A stretch of DNA of 64,000 bases from Pochonia chlamydosporia 170 (GCF_001653235.2 NC_035794.1:1860001-1924000), one strand, 5' to 3'; positions 35,805-48,738 are shown, counted from the stretch's first letter. A program made the numbers and translations. Notes: generated by a model from the letters alone, not told the origin.

Positions 35805-38699
35805 TCAGAATGGCCGAGCGTCAAGATAAGCCTGTGCCTTGGTCCATGCTGCTTTGTCCGCCGCAGGAAGCTCATCGGGGCCAAGAATCTGCATGCCCTG
35901 ATTCAGAGCATTGACGAAATCCACGCAGATTCGGAAGTCATCCGTCAAGGCCTCGGCAAATGGCACAAAAGTCTTGGGGAATTCCTCCAGCCGTTCATTT
36001 CGCTTCTCCTTGCTGTGAGAAGCATCGTCCTCATCAAAGAACGTTCGGACAGCAATTCCCAATCCAATATCGGGTTCCTGCAAGAAGGGTAGCCTAGTTG
36101 AAAAAGCTCAATCAGTAACCGCATTCACCCATAGTGCCACAGGGGTGTTCATCCTCACCTTTGGCTAATCTCGAGGTAATCCTCTCTGTCTCTCTTGCTC
36201 TGGCCGTACATAAACATGGACGCCACAATAGCTTCAATCAAATCACGATCTACCTCGCGGACAGCCGAGGACTGAGAGCGGAATGCTAGTAGACTCTTGT
36301 TAAGAGGTCCAGTGTATCCATAAACCTGATGGCGCAGCTTCAGTAGTGTTGCACATTGGCTGATCAACACCAAGCTTGATTTGTCTTCGTCAGTTCCTCT
36401 GCGGGGTAAACCAGCAATGTTTTCCTGATGCTTAGCTCCTAGTACGCCGTGTCGAACCAACTCAAAAGCAAGGAGAGCTGCCTCGTCGAGACCAGGAACC
36501 TCAGGTCGGTTCTCGGCAGCGTCTTTAAGGGTCAATAAGGTCGTCGCCAACGCATTACCCCATTTCGTCAGTGTATGGGAGTCGTTCACATAGCCTCTCA
36601 GATGTAAGAAACGCCATATAGCAACAGAAGACACCATTTCCAAGGTGTCAATGCCCCGAATCTTGGATTCCTTGGCAATAGTCTTTGCCACAAACTCGGA
36701 ATTAGCGAGCGCCAAGACTTCCAGGTAAATGGGACCAGCAAATCCTGCAGGGAAGACACTGCGCACGTCGCTCTCCTTTACGTCCCAAGTGCCGACCTGT
36801 TGCGAAGGAGGCGGTTGTTGAGCACGATGGTTAATCGTGTGGGAGAATTTAGGGTCGAACCAGACGCGCAAAATGATGTCTTTGTGACCAATGCCACGGT
36901 GAACTCGGGGAATCATCAGGCTAAGAGCCTGTTCCTTGATTGGAACTAACTTCGTGGTGACAAGGTTCTTGTACTCGTCGGATACCACGCCATCCAGTGT
37001 AGGTTGCACAACAATCTGACCGTGCGTTATACTGTTCAGATTGCGTGCGCCTATCAAACCCGTGTTGAGGTAATGGAAGAGTTCTGCAGGCAGTTGGAGA
37101 CCGAGATACTCGTGATTGTCCTTGGTGAGGCGTTCAGAGTCGTTGACAACAACGTCTCCGTTTTCCGCAATATAGATGAAGTGGTGAACGGCCATTCGTG
37201 CCTTCCTGAATTTGTCCAGCCAGTTGGCATCTTGAGCCTGTAGGATGTCATTGAAGGAGGCACAAGCATTCGCCACTGCTTTGTCGGAGGTCCTCAGGAT
37301 ATTAACGGCATCCATTATGGTGTAATGACTGGGGTACATCGACGCATCTAACAGAGGCGGAAAAGTGGGAAGGAAGGTAGTGCCACTCATGAGCAGTGCG
37401 TCAATGAACATGGGTTCTGCCACACCGAGACCGCGCATTACCTTCTTCTTGGAAAGGGCCGTTACCTTGTTTGCCTCAAAATCGAGCCCACGAATGATGG
37501 AGTCCTTGATGGGATAGAGAAGAAGCTCTTGAGGGCCCATGACGCCAGCACATTGGTTGGAATCAATCATCTCAAAGTACGATAGCTAACTTAAATTAGC
37601 TTCTTCCATCACTGTGCCCCAGCAGCCTTACGAAGGGGTGGGCGTACCTGAGCGCATGCATTGTACGGAGGAACCAGAAAATGGAGACCTCTCTTCTTCA
37701 AAATCCCTTGCAACAGAGGGTACAGATTTTGTATGATATATGCGCCTTGACGACCAAGCGGCGATTAGTTCTCTTGGAGATTCTCAGTTCACCATTAAAT
37801 CCAGTCTCCACATACCTGCATTTGCCCCAAAGGTTGCCACAGCTTGCTCAGCTTCTGATCTCGAGTACAGGTCCCACGCCTCGTCCGTCTTCTTGTTTGC
37901 GGCTCGCCTTCGCTTGAGACCAACGTCGTCCTGGCCTGTGATCGACTGGCCATCGAAGATAAAGAATGGATGTATGCGGTTCTTATCCCAAAGATCAAGA
38001 TTCTCGTTGATGTGTGTCTGAATGCCAGTAAGGCCACCGAGAGCTGACAACAGCGGCTCATGGGCAGGGGACGTGTCGAGGAGCTGGCTCAGGTAGTATG
38101 TCGCATCGACGGCGATGGCGCAGTCTTCAAGCTCAGTAAGATCGAAAGAACTATACCAGGCAGAGGTGGTCAGTCAGCAAGATGTTCCGTATAATTGCAG
38201 AGTTGCAAATCCGGTCGAGGAGGAGGGGTAGGGTCGGAGCATCGGTGTCAACGTACGTTGCCTGGCCATTGATCCAGGTATCCTCAATGAGAACTACAAT
38301 TAAGATAATTGTTAGCTTAGCCTTGCCTCTAGATGGAGCATGAACAGGTGCAAGGTTGGTCTGTTGAAACTGTCGCTGACGTGCCGATGAACAACTGGCC
38401 GAGGGAAGCACGTGGACACTGGCAGATGGACCTGGGGCAGGAAGAGGGTGCAATTGAGTCGGAACTATCAAGCCCGTGACGCTGTCTGTCTTCTGAGGAA
38501 GCACAAGCGTAACAGCGGAGCACCGATCGTAGATATCGAGTATTCATCGTCCACAGAGCGTGCGCGCGGAAGGACAATGAAGCCATCGCCAAAAGTGACA
38601 CAGCCGCTCCGGCCAGCTCCCAACAGCATCATCATCAGACCAAAGCAAACAAAACCAGTTGCACTCGCACACAAGGAGTACGCATCACTCACGTGGCAT
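35805..38699 (-). CDS. MKT1: Post-transcriptional regulator Mkt1 (XPG/FEN-like fold)
   Basis: Six exons: 38693-38699, 38257-38293, 37816-38150, 37648-37745, 36159-37585 and 35805-36093, giving 730 aa. Introns are 399, 106, 70, 62 and 65 nt. The first coding exon is only ATGCCAC; its donor (GTGAGT) and the GCTAAC branch site before the TTGTAG acceptor support it, but it is the least certain part. The XPG-like N-terminal region is clear: DCAIAVDATYYLSQLLDTSPAHEPLL, PFFIFDG, KKRGLHFLVPPYNACAQ and MFIDALLMSGTTFLP. The later MKT1 domains run from about 330 to 720. Mkt1 works with Pbp1 on mRNA stability and translation on polysomes in yeast and is a frequent trait locus. It is divergent from the oxygenase gene. 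Confidence 0.9.
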
Positions 38700-39657
38700 C
38701 CTGAACAAACCCGGCGGCGACCAAAGCGCCCGTATCCGAAGAATCGAAAATTGCTGGCTGGCAGGAGAAGCTCTGTGTTGGAGGTGGTGGGCTGAGGCGC
38801 TGTCGTTGTCAGAGTGGTTAGGATCGGTTGGTGTTGTGGATTTCTCAAGGAGAGCAAGGCACGTTTTTTGGGAGCCTTTTCCCTCCAAGGCGAAAGCGGG
38901 AGTCAAGAGATGCGGCCCCCAGTACCTGGTTGGCTCTGTGGCGCCTTGCCGAAGCTAACTTCCAAGGGTGCTGGTCCTGGACGACAGTAGTGGTTGTTGA
39001 AAGGTTGCAAGTTCAAGGAGAATTCCAAGAAGAAAGGAGAAAAAAATCGCAAGAAAGTTTAGAGATGAGACAATGGAACCCGTAGACAGAAGAGAAAGAA
39101 GGTTTAGTCTGAGTTGTTTGCTTTGCGTGTCAAACGAGGAAAGTGCCTCCTTCGTGGCTCTTAGTTGTGAGGCAAGAGCAAGCCACAGGGTCTAATGTTG
39201 GGTGGTGGGCACACCAAAAAGTTGACCAGTAGATTGGCCATCGAACTCAAACAATAGGTAACACCAGCCACATGGGCATGTGGCTATTGTGACAGATTTG
39301 CCTGGCACCATGTGGCTGTGCACTGACTGCAACTGGACTTGCGAGGGGCTCAACACCATCACCTAAGCTCCATGTCAATCAATCAATGGAGGGGTCCGAT
39401 CAAGCTCTTGCACACAAAAGTCCATGTCGGGAGGCTCCGATACTCCAGACCAATATACATATGCAGTTCTAAGGCCAAGTGATGCGCATCCGCACTCCGT
39501 GGAATCCGAAGACCATATTCAAATGTGGTTGAAGGTGTAAAGTTGAATAAACCTAGTAACCTACCTAAGTTACTCTCTTGCTTCCACTTCCACTTCACTT
39601 CCACTCTTCACACTTTCCGACAACTGAGTGAGTCGGTATCGACAGCCTGGAGCAATC
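38700..39657. other. Divergent promoter region between MKT1 and the oxygenase gene
   Basis: 958 bp between start codons on opposite strands. It includes a CCTAGTAACCTACCTAAGT element near 39,551-39,569. No supported gene. Confidence 0.55.
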
Positions 39658-40930
39658 ATGACCACCTCATCCGCAAACATCCCCATCATTGACCTCTCTG
39701 GTCCCCAAAAAGAAGTAGCCAAACAACTTGTGGACGCCGCCGCCGAACATGGCTTCATCTACATCAAGAACCTCGGTGACGACATACCCGCCGCCAGTGT
39801 CGATGAAGCGTTTGCTCTTGTATACGCGCCTTTGCCTGCCCGCGATAGTCCTTGTAGCATCTTAGAGAGCTAACGTTTTTTCAGTCCAAAAAACTACTCG
39901 GAGCTCCTGTAGAAGAGAAACAGGCATGCTCCATCCAAACCAACAATCGAGGATGGACGAGCATGCATGCCGAGACACTGGATCCCCAGAACCAAAAGGT
40001 GTGCTTTAAACACTTAGATGGATGTAACGCACTTAAATTGCTAACACATACCAGGTCGGCGACTTTAAAGAGTACGCAATTCACCATGTTTATGCACCAA
40101 TGTCAAAGTCCTAACCAAGTCAGAGCCTTCAACTTTGGCGAGTTCATAGACAACAAAGCGCAGCAGCCCATCCCACCCACAATAGCCGACGATGAAGCTC
40201 GGTTTTCAGCATTTGCCAATCTTTGTCGGGCCCTGTGCCTCAAAATACTCACCCTTCTAGGCCAAGGTCTTGAGGTAAGTCCAATTCATGCAGAACAATC
40301 CCCCAGTCATCATCGCCATCACCCCACTAACAAGCCCAGGTAAACGACTTTTTCTCCTCCGCACACTTCAAATCGCCTTCTGGAAGCGGCACCATCCTCC
40401 GCTTCCTTCGCTACCCTCCACCGTCTAGCACATCCCACACCGCCGACGACATTCGCGCCGGCGCTCACTCCGACTACGGGTCCATCACCCTACTCTTCCG
40501 CCTCAAAGGTCAAGCTGGGCTTGAAATCCTCAAAAAGGACGGCACTTGGGCCCCGGTACCTGTGGTGCCGCCCGGTACGGAGAACGATCCCAGCCCTCCT
40601 ATTCTAATCAACATTGGCGACCTCCTGTCGTATTGGACGAATGGGCTTTTCCGGAGTACGGTTCATAGGGTAGTGTTTCCTACAAATGGGGAGCATACCA
40701 GCGTGGAAGGAGAAACAAGCAGCGAGGCACGGTACTCGATTGCCTTCTTTTGCCATCCAATGGATGATGCACTACTGGAACTAGTGCCGAGTGAGCGTGT
40801 TCGGAATTTTGTGCCCGAGGGGGTTGTGGCGGGGAATCCGTTCGCGGAAAGGAAGGTATTGACTGCGGGGGAGCATTTACTTATGAGGTTGAAGGAGAGT
40901 TATGGAACACTGTATGATGAAAAGGAGTAG
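39658..40930 (+). CDS. 2-oxoglutarate/Fe(II)-dependent dioxygenase, isopenicillin N synthase-like
   Basis: Five exons: 39658-39819, 39885-39998, 40055-40071, 40124-40274 and 40340-40930, giving 344 aa. Introns are 65, 56, 52 and 65 nt, each with a CTAAC or close branch element. The third exon is only 17 nt and encodes VGDFKE with the flanking base; skipping it would shift the frame. The N-terminal DIOX_N part starts IPIIDLSG and contains AAEHGFIYIKN and NRGWTSMHAETLD. The catalytic core has iron ligands His191 and Asp193 (AHSDYGS) and His257 (TVHRVV). Arg279 and Ser281 (RYS) bind 2-oxoglutarate. Substrate unknown. No secondary-metabolite backbone gene is in the window, so a cluster role is not supported. 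Probably cytosolic. Confidence 0.9.
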
Positions 40931-41069
40931 TAAGTATGTTTATGGTTTGGATAGATTCGCCGGTACGATGTCGGTGTCTGGGTATTGAAGGTCGCCCTAT
41001 ATATCTATGCAGTTTGCGTTATGTATCCAAGAATGCTCCAAATCAATATAACTTTCCAATTCTGTTGTG

Positions 41070-44000
41070 TTATACAATTCCACAGTACCACCTCCGCCAC
41101 GGATCGTGAAATCCATCATAGTACTTGTCCTTTGCTTCTTCATCTTCCATGACCTGAAGATTCCTCAACATTCGCCAGTCATAGACAGCTATCCAACCTC
41201 TCGTTTTCCGCGGTAGTGTCTTTCGAACCCGTTCCACATCCGCCAGCACATCCTTGGTCTCTCTCGCCTTGTTCACTGTGTCAACCAACAAAATGACTTG
41301 TGGAGACTTGTTCCCCAGAGTAGCGCCATGGTTGTTTTGCATCAACCAGTCATCCATCGGCACTGCAAACCCGGATACGCCATGGGAGTTCAACAAAGCA
41401 GTCCGCTCTGTCGATTGCCCCAAAGCTCCGGAAGGCAGCAAAATTGTGTGATCAAGCAGATGGCACTTATTACCAGCGAATTGGCACCCATTATTGACTT
41501 GGGAGGACCGGTTTGTCTGAGATGCTTCCTCGGACGATATGGTTATAGGGGTGCAGCTGATTTCGCAGCTGATTTCACTCCCCGCCAAGTTTTCACAATC
41601 ATTTTGTTCTGCCACAGTCATATTTTTCTGCGTTTCTTGTGTTGAAGACACGAGATTGCTGAGATCCACGGACTGGTCAAGCCCGGCGGCGGTGGTAACA
41701 AAGGACAAGCTGGGCGTGGCGGACACCTGTGAGGCATTACCATCCACATCTTCTAGAGGTTTCCGGGGCTTCCTAGACCCTGATACTGGTGACGATGGAA
41801 TGATGTCCGAACGGCGGCGTTTTGAGGCAGAATTTGCGCATTGCGAAGACAATATGGCCGATTTGCGTTTGGATCTTGGTTCTGGCGTTTTGATGTCCTC
41901 CGCTACTGGAGAAGAAGTGGGAGGAGTGATGAGGGATGCGCTTGAAGTGACAGATATTTTTTGACTGACATGGCAGGATCTGATTATTTCGGGGCTTTTA
42001 CTTAACGATCGAAGCATCACCGGTGATCTAGGTGTCCTCGAACTACAAGGCGACGGCGTAGCCAACGTTGTAGCAGTAAGCTGGCTGACGGCATCGACTG
42101 CGCGTCCTCTGGGGTCTGCTCCTTCAAGCTTCGCAATCCACTGAAGGTTTTCCTGGCTATCTTCCAGATCTGGGGTGGCTCTGGCCTCTTTGGCCATTTG
42201 TTGAAGCTCATCAAATGTAACCGTGTCAGTGTACTCTCTGTCAAAATGTATCTTTGAAACAACAGGGAACCGCAACGTCCAAAACCCCATGTTTCCAGGT
42301 TTATCAAAGCTGAAGCACCTCAAATCGAAAACTGCAGGTTTCTGGAACGCCACTCTCAACGGAGCATCAGCTTCGATGCCCCTCGGGATGTGCAATTTTG
42401 TTGCATCATTCTTCTCCAAAGAAACCGAGACGGGATGACAGTGAGAGATGAAGCTTTTGAGAAGCGGTTCCGTAATCTCGACAGCGCTGACCACTGTAAA
42501 TTCTGGCTTAGCATTCCAACGTTTGACTTCTTCCTTGTTATTCAAGCAGCCGACGTAGAATACGGTCCACCGAAGATTGGGAATTTTGTACGTTTTGGCC
42601 TTCGTAGGGTTGAAACCGGCGCCAACGACGGCAAAATCTCCCACATCTCCAAAATTGCCAATGTATTCCTTTTTGAGTTTGATGCATAGACCAGAGTTAC
42701 GTCGGTCATCGGCTTGGAAGTTGAAATAGGGGTCGTCTGGTTTAAGGACTAGTCCCTCCCCTTTGCTAGTAATGACATTGGCAAAGGCTTTTCTTAGCTC
42801 TGATGCAGCAGTTGGGCGATGAAAGTCGACAAGAGTACGTTTTACCAACTCTGCCCGACCAGTCTCGCATTGTATAGTTCGTTCCAGCATCTTGAACCTT
42901 TCTGAGTGACGAGTTCCTAGCAACGATTGATCGTTAAGGAGTAGAATGTCGTAGTATATAATCATGAGGTTTTCATAGGAACGTGGCCTAATGACTTTAG
43001 TTTCATTCCCACATGATAGCCACATGATACTTAGTTTCAAGTCCAACATACGGTGAGTCCATATCCACATCCATGAAGCGGCCCCGTCTCGCTACATGGT
43101 TCCTGATCTTATGAAATGGCATTATCTTATTCTCCTAAAAGTTGTCATTGAATAGTCCTGTTATCGTCAACAGCTTACGCACCTCGTCATTGTACACAAC
43201 AAGTTCTCCTTCAAAAATGCAATCGGTGCGCACCTGGCAGTGTGGTGTGCCGAATCCGAGAGACTTGATTATCACTCTTGCTCGAGTTAGCACAGGACAG
43301 TGAGGCAACACGTCTGCAACATACCCGTGGAGTTTGCACCTATCCTCCGTACTATCCTTACCACTCTTGGAAAAGATCTGAACGCGAGGTTTCCCACCTA
43401 CTACTTCAATGTGTACCTGGCAGTACTCTCCGTCAATCTTCTGCTCGACGCTCATGCGACCATGGCCCATGTCTATGCAATGCTTGATGCTGCGGCCCTT
43501 GAACCAGTTCTGTCTGCCAACCTTGACTCCCAGTTTTGGCTTAACTGTGGCGAGGATACGATCCCTCCTCGCGGTTGGCTTAACAGAATTGGGGAGCATG
43601 TTTCCTTTGGCTGTTTGAAGTGTTTGAATAGCAGTGGCGAAATCTTCCTGGGCCTTGAGGATCAGAGGCAGAGCTGAGTCGCAGCACCGATATACAAGCT
43701 GAGAATCCAAAATGAGAGGCTGGTAGTCTTTGAGGACAAGCCGGGTAAACCACTTGGCCTCACGAGCAGAGAGTCGACGATAGACATCTTCTAGATCGCA
43801 TCTGCCCCTCAGGGTCATGGTGGCTTGCGAATTGCGGATAGATGGGGAGCTCCATTTGATCTTGGATGCCAGCCCGTGCATCACCTCATCAATTTCTTCG
43901 ACGGTGATTCGGAGATTTTCATTGCACATCGGGTTTGGCTGGCAACGAGTTAGGTCATTGGTTCCAAAATAGGGACCAGGGCTAGGACTGACAGTTGTTG

Positions 44001-44328
44001 TAAGTATTCGTTCAGCACATTCAGCCAGATCGGCACCCTGTCCAGGTTGTTTGTACAAAGCCAGTTCGGCGATTCGGGATGATCCCAGCATCAAGGCTCT
44101 CCCAATGATCTTCTCCAGTGTTGGTGCTTTGATACAATACACCCGATCTGTTCGCTTTTCTGGTAGCAAGGTGGAAAGCAATGCAGCAAGATTAGCATCG
44201 TGGGCATCAAGACGACCTCGATGCCGAGAAAACCAATCCACAACAGCTCGTGTATTGGATGCGTTGGTGATGGAGAGTCGGTGACATTCGTCCAGCAAGT
44301 CACACACGAGAACAAAGGGAATCGGCAT
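41070..44328 (-). CDS. ATP-dependent DNA ligase of a fungal-specific type, with long C-terminal extension
   Basis: Three exons: 43183-44328, 43052-43134 and 41070-42987, giving 1048 aa. Introns are 48 and 64 nt. The N-terminal ligase domain spans about 1-240. Nucleotidyltransferase motifs follow: I, EQKIDGEY, with the adenylated Lys at about 297; III, FEGELVVYND; IIIa, YYDILLLND; IV, EGLVLK; V, CIKLKKEY. The OB-fold region (about 500-650) includes FWTLRFPVVSKIH. After that comes a Ser/Thr/Pro-rich tail (about 690-950) and a structured end (about 955-1048, ILLVDTVNKA to WRRWYCGIV), which may be a divergent BRCT-like domain. It resembles Lig4 in order, but no clear tandem BRCT pair is seen. I chose Met at 44328 (MPIPFVLVCDLL) over 44358 because family members start this way. 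Confidence 0.88.
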
Positions 44329-47018
44329 TTCGAATTGGAAGGAAGCTAAACATTTCAAGAAAGCAGTTGAAGCAGACCCAAAGACAAAAGGAACGCCAAT
44401 ATCCAGAAAAAGAAAAGCGGAAAGAGAAAAACAGAAGTATTAGCAAGTTTGTGTGACAGAAGCGTCTTTTATTCAGGCGTGGCCAACGCTTCTTTCGAGG
44501 TTGGACGTCACGAAGGGGAAGGGGTGCGCAGGCAACAAAGTTTAGGCACAGTCACCATTAAGACTGCGCAAGGCTGAAGGACGGTTTATACAATCATTAT
44601 CGCAGCTGACCAAGGCAAGGCTGCCTGAGAATTTGGTGTTCCAGCATTGCAGCTGAGTATTCGAAGGAAGACGCGTTGTGCGATTCGGCTCCATCTGAAA
44701 GCGGATCTTAGCGCCATCAGCTTCCAGGCAGAGACACGAACTTGACGGCAGGTCACATGTCCAAACCCACAAGCTCGCCCTCGACTCTGGACGCATCAAT
44801 CTTTCGCAGAAGATGAATAACCAGAGCTGCACTTGGTGAGAGACAATTGCAATGTCCCCAAACGACTGTGTCGAGTTGATACAGTATGTGCTCCTCCCAT
44901 TTGAGGTGAGTCTTTGGAGATGCCTGCCAAAATTTCCCGATTGGTTCCTGATCGACGTGGGCATAGCAGGATCACATGGCGCCTCAGCAATACACGGCTG
45001 GACAAGAACCGGCTTGGTTTCATTGATCAACTTTACAGGCAATAGCTGTCGATTCGAAAGTCTCCATTGCGAAGCTAATAAAGGCGACGATTGTCATTCA
45101 CACCTCCGAAGGCTAGCAGGTAATTAAATCATCGACCTGTCCGATTAGCTGACGATGCCATCGACCTGATAGCCATTCGATTGAGTATAGTCCCATCACT
45201 GAATGTTCCGTCGTGCATACATACACTAGCCGTTCATCGAGGAGGATGGCATTGTTCTCCATGCATGTGCAATTCGAAAATCGACCGCATACAGACTTTG
45301 CCCCGTGATGAAGTAGCTACTACGCATTCCAGATCGTCAAGGTGCCAATACAATCTGCCTGCGTCCTCCGCCTTGGCAGATGTGCATATGAGCCAAAAAC
45401 GCTCTGAGCCGTTGATTGGCCACTAATTTCAGAATGAAATTGGGGTTCCTGCAGCTCCCTGTCCAAAGACGCAGCGCGGCCCAGTTTGCTCTCCACAAGA
45501 GGAGGATGAACACAACTGTGGAGTGAACAAGACGTTGCGTGCCTGGCTGGCCGACACTACCAGAGAGAAACGAAATCTTTGCGTATGGATGGTCCAAGGA
45601 CGTCATCCTGTACAATGGGGCGTCAACCAGGCAAGATGGCTTGGTGGCTTCCTTGGAGGATGAGCAGGCTGCAGAAACTGTCAGCAGCTTGCCTCCAGAA
45701 GTGACGAGTGGCGACCACGAACAAATAGCAACTCCTGATTTCCATTGACGGGCTTGCTCAAGAACCGATCGATCCACGGGGATCCACTGGTTGTCGGGGT
45801 CAACGACATGAAGAGAGGTTTCACGATGCAGATGCTGGTAGATAAACAATGCCCATACGGAGTCAACCAAGGGATCAATTGATCACAGGAAGATTACGGT
45901 GTTCTCCGTGACTACATTTCTGCCGGCGACCGCAGGGGGATGGACTGAAATCGCAGCCATCAGTACGCACACTCAATGCGCGTTTTTGCCCATGCACATG
46001 CTCCATGAAGTTGTGTTGCATACCCAGCTTGTGGTGGTGCGAGATAAACAAAAAGACGTTTCGTCGCCCTCACAGCTCTCTGAGACATTCGCCCTCACGC
46101 TGCTGTTGCTCTATTCCAAACAAAGCAACAACACAAGACATGACCAGCAGGAATTTCTACCTATCACTGTTATTTTAAACCCAAAACACGCTTTTGCCAC
46201 AGGGTCCAGAAACAGACTGGCCGTTTCTTGTGTTGATCGGCCTTTACCTCTCCTTACCTCAGTCAAACATCACAACCGCGACCCGCTGAGTTGGAAACAC
46301 TTTCTCCTTTTTATCAAGTCTTCCGTCGTCTGGTCTCACAATCTCAGCCTTCGACCATCACACTGTCACTGTAGGGTGTCAATCCCCAGACGAAGCGTCT
46401 TTCGCTTGAGGCTTCGCCTGGTCCCACGCAATCTGCTGCTCACTTGTGACCCCTGGTTACCTCGGCGCCCAAGTGAGAAGCCATCCAATGATGCTGGTCA
46501 ATTGAGACGCGCCGCCCACCAGCATCACCCATCCTAATCCCCCTATCCCACTGGTAATAAACCTGCCGGGTTCAGTTGCCCCAGAAAGGACGAGGTTGGT
46601 CTGGTCTACGGAGAACTTGGTCTTTGCTTGGGCTATTCGTCGCTGGACCATTGAAGGACCATCGAAGAGACCCTAGCCATATTGCCTTGGATTGCGGCGT
46701 GCCCCAGGATGAGCAACAAGCCCGGCGGCTCTGGGTCGACCGCTCCTCTTTCGCTTCATACACTCACTCATGACTGCATTTCTTCTTTCGATTTGCGCAC
46801 TCGACCGCTGCCTCACTCTTTTCGATGAATATCGCCATCTGAACCAGGGTCAAATTCTCACCGCGCTCGTCCCAAGAGCAGCTCCTGTGCGACGCCGCAG
46901 AGCAATTGTTGCCCAACACCGGGCTTCATCCACTCCTTTTTCCATCCAGCGTCGCAAGCACCACGTTAGGCATAGTAGCCGTCACTCGTTATCCAAAGTT
47001 ACCAGGAGGCATCTGGAT
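44329..47018. other. Long divergent spacer between the ligase gene and the DUF4048 gene
   Basis: 2.7 kb upstream of both genes. ORFs of up to 212 codons occur (for example 45337-45870 minus and 45899-46537 plus), but none shows a domain, signal peptide or clear codon pattern. The right end is probably the DUF4048 leader. The in-frame segment 46770-47018 could be an N-terminal extension of that protein. Confidence 0.5.
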
Positions 47019-48738
47019 ATGGCCTCGCATTCAGAAATACGCCGTCGCTCATCTGCTGCTGATCGAGCGCCAATTGAGCCCTCAGTCATCGGCAGCGCTG
47101 TCTGCGCGGCAACGTCTACATTCGCTCCGGCCCCTGAGCCAGCACTATCATCAACACCCCTGACAACCACAACGGCAACCTCAACTGCAACTCCCATTGC
47201 AACTCCCATTGCAACTCCATCCCATACAGGCAAAATCAACAAGCACAGAAGTCTTGACGGCAGCACCATGCCACCGCCGCCATTACCCACAGACAAAATG
47301 GCACCTTCTCCATCCACGAAGCGACACTCACGGACTGATTCTTCATCACGTATCCCAAACAGACTCTCCCTTACTCTGCCAATTGCTCTGCCCACCAGCG
47401 ATCCTTCACGACCTACGCCATCAACAACATCAGCTACACCGTCGTCGATGCCACCTACTCCGCAACAACATTCAGCTTTGCCGTCACCTTCCAATGTGAA
47501 TGAATTTATAGTAACAATCGCCGCAAAGGAGCGCAAAGTGCTAGAGCTGAGAGAGGCATTGGCACGGGAAGAGGCGGAGCTGGCAGCCCTTAAGAAGAAG
47601 TTCTCCTCTGTGGACGCGTTCCACAAGCAAGAAATCAGCTATCATGATTCAGGCAGCAGAAATGCAACACCAACCGGAGACGGAGGGGTGCATTCGCCCA
47701 GGTACAGCGTTGACATGGACCGGAGGAGCCTCCTACTTCAGAACCAGAGCACGCCTACACAAAATCGCCGAGCAGCCTTCCGGGGACGACATGCCCGCAC
47801 ACTGTCGCTGCTCTCCCCCGTGAGAACGAATTCGGAGTTTTCCGTCTTGGAGGACAAGAATGGCGATGAGTCCCACCCCTCTCCTCTTCTGGATCGGAGG
47901 GCTTCCCAGGCTGGCAACCCGACGCTGGCGAAGAGAGCTTCTTGGCAGCCCAGAACACAACAGAACAGTCCTGTCGTCCCGCAACTAGTGGAAGACTTCA
48001 AACTTGGTTTCAGAGCATTTGTGGAGGATATTAGACAGATTACCATCGGTGACGAGCCTGTTCATGGGCAGACTGGCAGTCAAGGACACCACCGGGCAGG
48101 GTCGATGAGCCAGGCTGGACCATCAGATCAACCCAAGTCTAGAAACAGCTACATAGCACCACGAACAAGCAGCCCTTTAGGGGCGTCGCCGTCGGTAACA
48201 GCGCCCCCCACACCAGTCGGCAATCAAAAGGAGGCCACATTGGAAAAACCGCGTCCTGCAAAAAATAAGCACTTTTCTTGGACGCCTCTTGGGTTTGATT
48301 CCATGGACGATACCGATTGGGCGAATTGGGAGTCGCCTGTGCCTGTGAAGAGCACGCGTTGGAGCGGGTCGACGGTACATAGCGGAGTGATGGATGATAT
48401 TCAGAGTATTCCCGAGAATGAGGAGCACACGACACCAGTGTAAGTTTAAGCCGCATGATCCGAACTTTTCTTGGGAGGAGTAGAGAGAATGATGGGTCCA
48501 TAAACACTTCAAGCACAAAGCTGACCAAGATGATAGGAAACCAAAAAACGTGGACACCCCCATCCTATCCCCGAACAAACTCGAAGAAATCCTCCCAAAC
48601 GTCGTCAACCGGCTCTCGCCCAGCAACATCAAGCGCACGGCCAACAGTCTCCTCGACGAGTGGGAAAAGTCTCTGGTGGCACCGACGTCATCCGAGCAGG
48701 CCAACAAGGAAAACTCGACAGCAACGGCGACAACGTAA
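47019..48738 (+). CDS. DUF4048 domain protein, disordered, function unknown
   Basis: Two exons, 47019-48439 and 48537-48738, with a 97-nt intron (GT|GTAAGT ... GATAG), giving 540 aa. The start is placed at MASHSEIRRRSS; the ORF is open upstream to an ATG at 46770, which would add 83 residues of leader-like composition. The N-terminal 160 residues are Ser/Thr/Pro-rich and disordered. A coiled coil follows (about 165-200: NEFIVTIAAKERKVLELREA). After it come HARTLSLLSPVR, LVEDFKLGFRAFVEDIRQITIGDEP (about 325-350), KNKHFSWTPLGFDSMDD and, in exon 2, PNVVNRLSPSNIKRTANSLLDEWEK. These blocks fit the fungal DUF4048 family, which has no assigned role. No transmembrane segment. It is convergent with the ceramidase gene. 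Confidence 0.84.

Noticed and set aside
45337..46537. ORFs of 177 (minus) and 212 (plus) codons in the 2.7-kb spacer before the DUF4048 gene
   Set aside because: No signal peptide, motif or coherent hydrophobic pattern. Neighbouring frames are similarly open, so I treat them as chance.
46770..47018. 83-residue N-terminal extension of the DUF4048 protein
   Set aside because: The frame is open, but the segment reads like leader sequence and the MASHSEIRRRSS start is more typical. Kept only as an alternative start.
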